Virus record (IMG/VR): IMGVR_UViG_3300009605_000128
Location: 1 to 25,359 of that record
Reading direction: 5' to 3' (one strand)
DNA: 25,359 nt
Origin: a virus
Within the stretch, counting starts at the first letter, position 1. Each line of letters starts with the position of its first letter. The position numbers and the translations under genes were made by a program. Under the pieces are notes generated by a model. It was given only the letters and a program-made list of their open reading frames with translations. It was not told where the DNA came from and did no database searches. This document shows positions 21,220 through 25,359 of the stretch, piece by piece.

Positions 21220-23360
21220 TATGCCTGCATCCTGCTGCCGCGATTTCCTCTCTGTGTTACGTCAAAGGCTAACCCGTGCAACTTCCAATCTATGTCCGTA
21301 GTTGATTCAACCTTCACGCCAAAATACTTTCCGGATACTCTACAGGAAACCTTTGACTGAGTGTTAGGGTTAAACAGGGTTGGTCCATCCCAAGTAACCC
21401 CCTCTTCTGTAGACATTTGGCTACCCACATACACATTCACTGTGCTATCACCAGATACTTCCATTTGAGGGTAAACGGCTGATACGAATTTAACAGTAGA
21501 TGGATCACCCAAGTCATACCCTGTCCTCTCTATATAGGATGACATGTCTACGCCAGCCTCCTGATTGCCTGAGTTGTCACGATAGATTTTCGTATTAGTC
21601 ACATCGGCAAAAACAACATTCTCCAAATGAGAGTCATATGCCGAAGAACCCCATGCCTCTGAATCAGAATCCCATGTGGAACCAACCTGATTGACCATGA
21701 TTGCGTCTGAGTGAGCTGCTGGAGTTGTAGAGTTAGCGCCTCTTGTTATTCCGGTAAAGGTGGTAGAAGTTGTTCCGGTGTATGTTATCTGCTCATCATC
21801 CAGAATTAATGTGCCTGTTGATGTAAACGCTGGAGTCGCTGTAGTGCTGACTACGGTTAAATTTCCACCATCGGCAGGGGTGGACGAGGTCATGGATGAT
21901 TCGTTTAACACCGCTTGGGCACCCCATAACTTGCCACCCGGATCAGCCTCTAGTATCCCTACAGTTGCGTGTGAAAGGGTTGGCAAATCCCTGAACGTAA
22001 AAGCATCCCTCTCCCAGTTCCAGATAACTGCTTTATTAACGACGGTAGAATCCTCTGATGCGTAGCAGGCAAGTATTTCCTTATGCACATGGTCAGCAAC
22101 AGCAAAGGACTTCTGCCAACTGGGGTCACTTATGTCACCAGCCACAATCTCATCAAACACAGCCCTTCTTAATCTGCCGTTTAATAGGGGTTTTACAGTC
22201 TGTCCATTGCATAGATAGAAGTTAGAGTTACCCATGAAGAAGTGACCTAGCTCAAAATCTACAACAGAATTAGCGCATAGGGCTCCCACAGTAGGTGATA
22301 GCAACTTAAACGAGAATATGTAGGGAGTACCAACATAGTTCATAACGTAAATGCTATCGTTCTTGTATATTATGAAAGAATCACCAAGCGGAAGACCATC
22401 GACTATATCCCCAGGAGTGTCTGCCAATTCATACTCACCGGCATCTAGGGTGTTATCAGAAGAATCCCATGTTGAGGGGGAAGAACCATAGCTGGCCTCT
22501 GTTGACCACTTTACCAGCCTGGGCTCTTTCACAGAACGGGCTTGCGCGTTCTCCCAGTTTAATCCAATAAGGAATGTTCTAAATGACCTTATAACCTTAC
22601 ATTTATTATTTGAGCCTCCGGCGGTTATAGCGGTTGCTGCGGGCCAGTTCTGCAACTCCCTGAAAGGTACGGTTTTTAGAGGGATACTGGACGAGTTTAG
22701 CGGCCACATTTGCGGCGCGTCAAACCCGTTAGTAGCTACCACAAGTCCATTTAGATTCGTTACGGACCATCGCCTGGAGTTTCCGTTAGCGGCGTAATCG
22801 CTATCGGTAGTAGCTGTTGTGCTAATCGGAGTAACAACGGCACCGTCATCGTGAGCTACCTTGTCGCTACCTCTTGTGCAGCCAGTAAGATCATTAGATG
22901 ACTTCCCTGAATAGGTAATCTCCTCATATGCGTTTGTGCCGTAATATTGATTTGACCCTATAGCAATCGTTCCGCTGGCAGGGAAGCCGCTGGCATCATC
23001 AAGGGTAATGGTTGTAGCTACATCAGTTATAGACCCATCCAGATTGTCGGTTGTTTGTCTGGTTATATCTGTCCAGGTGGAACCATCCCACACGGCAATA
23101 TCAGCAACACCGAAGGCAAGCCAATAGTAGACCCCCGCAGCAGTCTCGTATGGCATTATGTATAAGGGGGCAAAGGATAGGGTTTTTAGAGATTCCCCGT
23201 ATCCTCTTATTTTCTTTACCCCACCGTCAAGAACTCTGACATTATTGCCGCCAGACCAAGCGTTAGGGGGCAAGCTATACGGAGGTGTATCTTGAATGAT
23301 TCCAACATCCCCAAGAGACTCTATAGGTACTAGAGGCATTATTCTGGGGGTGTCGGCCAA
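21219..23360 (-). CDS. Large tail protein, T7 gp12-like hub candidate (713 aa)
   Basis: The N-terminus (DVGIIQDTPPYSLPPNAWSG, then NNVRVLDGGVKKIRGYG) is typical of large podovirus tail proteins that follow the adaptor. The rest is beta-rich, as in a propeller. Two related Gly/Thr modules are inserted, about residues 111-176 and 500-556, each ending EEITYSG or EQITYTG, then TGxTRG and a final AH. Cell attachment or tail-tube function is inference. The gene overlaps the chaperone-like gene by 22 bases. Confidence 0.68.
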   Translation of the reverse strand: MADTPRIMPLVPIESLGDVGIIQDTPPYSLPPNAWSGGNNVRVLDGGVKKIRGYGESLKTLSFAPLYIMPYETAAGVYYWLAFGVADIAVWDGSTWTDITRQTTDNLDGSITDVATTITLDDASGFPASGTIAIGSNQYYGTNAYEEITYSGKSSNDLTGCTRGSDKVAHDDGAVVTPISTTATTDSDYAANGNSRRWSVTNLNGLVVATNGFDAPQMWPLNSSSIPLKTVPFRELQNWPAATAITAGGSNNKCKVIRSFRTFLIGLNWENAQARSVKEPRLVKWSTEASYGSSPSTWDSSDNTLDAGEYELADTPGDIVDGLPLGDSFIIYKNDSIYVMNYVGTPYIFSFKLLSPTVGALCANSVVDFELGHFFMGNSNFYLCNGQTVKPLLNGRLRRAVFDEIVAGDISDPSWQKSFAVADHVHKEILACYASEDSTVVNKAVIWNWERDAFTFRDLPTLSHATVGILEADPGGKLWGAQAVLNESSMTSSTPADGGNLTVVSTTATPAFTSTGTLILDDEQITYTGTTSTTFTGITRGANSTTPAAHSDAIMVNQVGSTWDSDSEAWGSSAYDSHLENVVFADVTNTKIYRDNSGNQEAGVDMSSYIERTGYDLGDPSTVKFVSAVYPQMEVSGDSTVNVYVGSQMSTEEGVTWDGPTLFNPNTQSKVSCRVSGKYFGVKVESTTDIDWKLHGLAFDVTQRGNRGSRMQA

Positions 23361-23692
23361 TTAATATTGAACGGGTCAGGCTGATCTGTTATGTCTCTCA
23401 ACTCTTGACGGTAATCTACCCACTCATCCTCCTTCCCTGGAGGTATTGGGACATCCGGCAATACCGTCCAATCCGAAACAGCAAGCCTCTGATTCCTTGA
23501 GGCCCTAACAGAAACCCACTGTTCATCATCTTGACCACCCTGAACGTCAGCCCAAGAAGGTTTCTCCGATGGGGTGTTAAACACAACTCCACCATCATAA
23601 TCAGACTCAGTTATGATGCTACCATAAATAGCGAATCCATTGTTACCGGGGGCAAGAGTAGTTAAGATATTACCCAGAAATACATTGTTCAT
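23339..23692 (-). CDS. Tail-fibre assembly chaperone-like protein (117 aa)
   Basis: The end (SVRASRNQRLAVSDWTVLPD, then KEDEWVDYRQELRDITDQPD, ending NWPTPP) matches the Phage_tail_APC type of assembly chaperone. These fold or trimerise tail fibres and are normally next to them, as here. I chose ATG 23692 (after GGAGGTGGA) rather than an upstream in-frame start at 23707. Confidence 0.8.
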   Translation of the reverse strand: MNNVFLGNILTTLAPGNNGFAIYGSIITESDYDGGVVFNTPSEKPSWADVQGGQDDEQWVSVRASRNQRLAVSDWTVLPDVPIPPGKEDEWVDYRQELRDITDQPDPFNINWPTPPE

Positions 23693-24297
23693 TGCTCCAC
23701 CTCCCAAACCGTAATATTTCCATGACTTAACGTAAGCCCACCATCATCTGCATCATTTATCTTTGCCCAAATATCAAAGGTATTATTCCCGCTAGTTCCA
23801 TCAGGGCAATTAGCTGCAATAACTTTCCATACATAGGAAAACCCATTTCCAACCTCCACTGTTGCGCATCCAGAAGGAACCAAATCCCTCATATCTGATA
23901 TTTGAATGTTATCAGTAGTTCCCCCTATTAAGGCTCCAGATGAATTAGCCAGTCTTATATACGACAAGAAATTCGCGCACCCTAGATCACCCCAACTACT
24001 GAAGGAGTGCTGACTACAGCATAACTGAACATATAACGTGCTGGTAGTCGATGACTTGTTATAGGTTATAGAAAACCCAGTGTCAATATATGATTCGCTT
24101 CTCATGGAGGCTGAGGCGCTTTGTATGGTATGACCAACACCAACTAATGGAGTTGTAGCCGTAGTAACATTCGGAAATGAGTTCTTTAATACAGACTTTA
24201 TCATCCTTATGTGGTCATCTCCAACAGATATACTGTCAGACCCAAGAGGGTTTGTCGATACTAAACCATCTACGTATGTTGCACTTTCTTTACCCAT
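23689..24297 (-). CDS. Short tail fibre / receptor-binding protein (202 aa)
   Basis: The N-terminus (YVDGLVSTNPLGSD, then SVGDDHIRMIKSVLKNSFP) is the common virion-attachment segment of phage fibres. The remainder is beta-rich with Ser/Thr and four cysteines (CC, C and C in the 90-165 range), as expected of a receptor-binding tip. It overlaps its chaperone-like gene by 4 bases. Confidence 0.75.
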   Translation of the reverse strand: MGKESATYVDGLVSTNPLGSDSISVGDDHIRMIKSVLKNSFPNVTTATTPLVGVGHTIQSASASMRSESYIDTGFSITYNKSSTTSTLYVQLCCSQHSFSSWGDLGCANFLSYIRLANSSGALIGGTTDNIQISDMRDLVPSGCATVEVGNGFSYVWKVIAANCPDGTSGNNTFDIWAKINDADDGGLTLSHGNITVWEVEQ

Positions 24298-24914
24298 TAC
24301 TTGTACTCCACATGATAAGGATCAACCTCCGCATCAGGTGCTTCAGGCCATCCCCAGGTTGTCTTATCTACTGTCCTGTTGATATCTCTCGTCTCAGGAC
24401 CAATGGTCTCATTACCATCTTCATCATAGGTGCTCTCATATCTCACCTCAACAATATTATGGTTCTGAAAGTTTTTAACCGCCTGGACAGATGCGAATGC
24501 CTGAACCCCGGACTCTAGGCTATTTCCATGTGCCCGAACTTCGTTTCTGTAAGTCTTCCATTCATCTGTCAAGGGAGTCCCTCCGTCTACCTCCCTGACC
24601 ACCCTCCAGTCTGAAGGTGAAAGCAATGCTCCTGTACGGGAATTGATTGCGGAGATAACATTCTTCTTCAAATCCTCGACATCCTTCTCTGTGTATGCGT
24701 AGCTTATTACCCATTCGTTGTCAATCAACTCGTAGTTCTCGCCACCCGTGTTGTAATACCGGCTGTCAGGAGTTTCTACACGCGCAGGTCTGATCCCGAG
24801 TTCAGCGAGTTTAGGCTTGTCCCACTGGCGGAATATCTGGCGAGGGTATGTTATGCCGCTGATTGTGAGTTCCCGAGGCGTCTTAATTACACCATATGTT
24901 TCTGAATACCACAT
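24297..24914 (-). CDS. Second fibre-assembly chaperone-like protein (205 aa)
   Basis: The middle (LLSPSDWRVVREVDGG, then LTDEWKTYRNEVRAHG) parallels the SDW, EW and YRxELR pattern of the 117-aa chaperone, with an N-terminal extension carrying a separate small domain (GITYPRQIFRQWDK). It lies directly after the partial fibre gene and before the short fibre. It probably serves the fibre at 24918-25359. A one-base junction joins it to the 202-aa gene. Confidence 0.68.
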   Translation of the reverse strand: MWYSETYGVIKTPRELTISGITYPRQIFRQWDKPKLAELGIRPARVETPDSRYYNTGGENYELIDNEWVISYAYTEKDVEDLKKNVISAINSRTGALLSPSDWRVVREVDGGTPLTDEWKTYRNEVRAHGNSLESGVQAFASVQAVKNFQNHNIVEVRYESTYDEDGNETIGPETRDINRTVDKTTWGWPEAPDAEVDPYHVEYK

Positions 24915-24917
24915 AAT

Positions 24918-25359
24918 TTACCTCGCGTTTGAGTATTTGAATGGTGATTCTGCGAATGCTAGATACAGATAAACGCCACCACTTGCATTAAATCCAGCTT
25001 CATCAGTCCTAATCTTAAACCCATTGCTCAAGAAATCTTTAGATTGGCTAGCGCCATCAAACTCCGCAGCATTTGTATTTGCATAGAGCCTTTTGGTTGC
25101 AACATTGTATGGGCTTCTTACTGTATCCATAATCCTCCAATCATCTGATACACCAATATATTTGGACATAACGTACTCTGGTTTAAAGCCAGTGTAAATA
25201 AATGCACCATCTGCATTACCATTCCCAGTGTAGCTACCTACCTTTGAGTATCCTTCGATGCTTGCGAAACAATAGGCTATATATTCATCATTGAGTTTAT
25301 TTACCGCATCCCATGTTCCCAGTGTAAATACTGACGATGATGGTATGGTGTTGTATTGA
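24918..25359 (-). CDS. Tail fibre, C-terminal fragment cut by the window edge
   Basis: The frame is open to the right edge; about 146 residues are visible, beginning QYNTIPSSSVFTLGTWDA. The visible part (YTGNGNADGAFIYTGF, then YVMSKYIGVSDDWRIMDTVR, ending YLYLAFAESPF) fits the DUF7483-like beta domain of phage fibre and lectin-type proteins. An internal ATG at 25169 is inside this domain and not the true start. The N-terminal part lies outside. Confidence 0.75.
   Translation of the reverse strand, partial: QYNTIPSSSVFTLGTWDAVNKLNDEYIAYCFASIEGYSKVGSYTGNGNADGAFIYTGFKPEYVMSKYIGVSDDWRIMDTVRSPYNVATKRLYANTNAAEFDGASQSKDFLSNGFKIRTDEAGFNASGGVYLYLAFAESPFKYSNAR

Overview
The window looks like part of a double-stranded DNA phage genome, or an integrated copy of one. 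The likely type is a short-tailed (podovirus-like) phage of a Gram-negative bacterium. The evidence is dense, overlapping small genes; a replication and recombination block on the + strand; a long structural block on the - strand; very large internal-virion-type proteins with no tail tape measure; and several lipoprotein signal peptides, which imply an outer-membrane host. Promoters are plain sigma-70 type and ribosome binding sites are GGAGG type. The gene mix (class II ribonucleotide reductase, IscA-like Fe-S carrier, Rad52-type annealing protein, S74 domain) resembles marine phages, but the host cannot be named. Terminase, portal, major capsid, DNA polymerase and endolysin genes are not in the window.

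Layout. (1) 1-1724, + strand: a Fur-box-like palindrome at the edge, then a self-contained early unit with a near-consensus promoter (159-187), five overlapping genes including a cysteine-rich GP88-family protein, and a strong terminator. (2) 1735-2148, - strand: a basic small protein and a DUF3310 protein. (3) 2149-2408: a divergent control region with repeated TAAGCGG sites, an inverted repeat and a second promoter. (4) 2409-10049, + strand: small unknown genes, a second internal promoter and an attenuator-like hairpin, then a replication, recombination and nucleotide module. That module holds a RecA-fold helicase, a resolvase-like nuclease, a Rad52-like annealing protein, a B12-dependent ribonucleotide reductase, an HNH-like nuclease, an SSB-like protein with an acidic tip, and a RecB/Cas4-like exonuclease.

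(5) 10024-25359, - strand, read right to left: two tail-fibre and chaperone pairs, a 713-aa tail protein, two tiny lipoproteins, a GNAT-like protein, a Gly/Pro-rich disordered protein, a protein ending in an S74 self-cleaving domain, and two giant internal-virion candidates. A distal cassette follows: a secreted protein, coiled-coil and membrane proteins, DUF6356, a zinc ribbon, an IscA-like Fe-S carrier, and a membrane protein overlapping a lipoprotein in another frame.

How the parts work together (inference): the + strand genes would unwind, anneal, resect and resolve phage DNA while the reductase supplies deoxynucleotides. The - strand genes build the tail and the DNA-ejection apparatus, and the distal small genes probably act in lysis or host metabolism. 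Genes are chained by ATGA, GTGA, TTGA and TAATG overlaps, so most translation is probably coupled. Several genes too short for routine calling (2696-2803, 10565-10678, 10982-11149, 11136-11312, 11309-11431, 20641-20796, 20789-20917) were found by reading the gaps.
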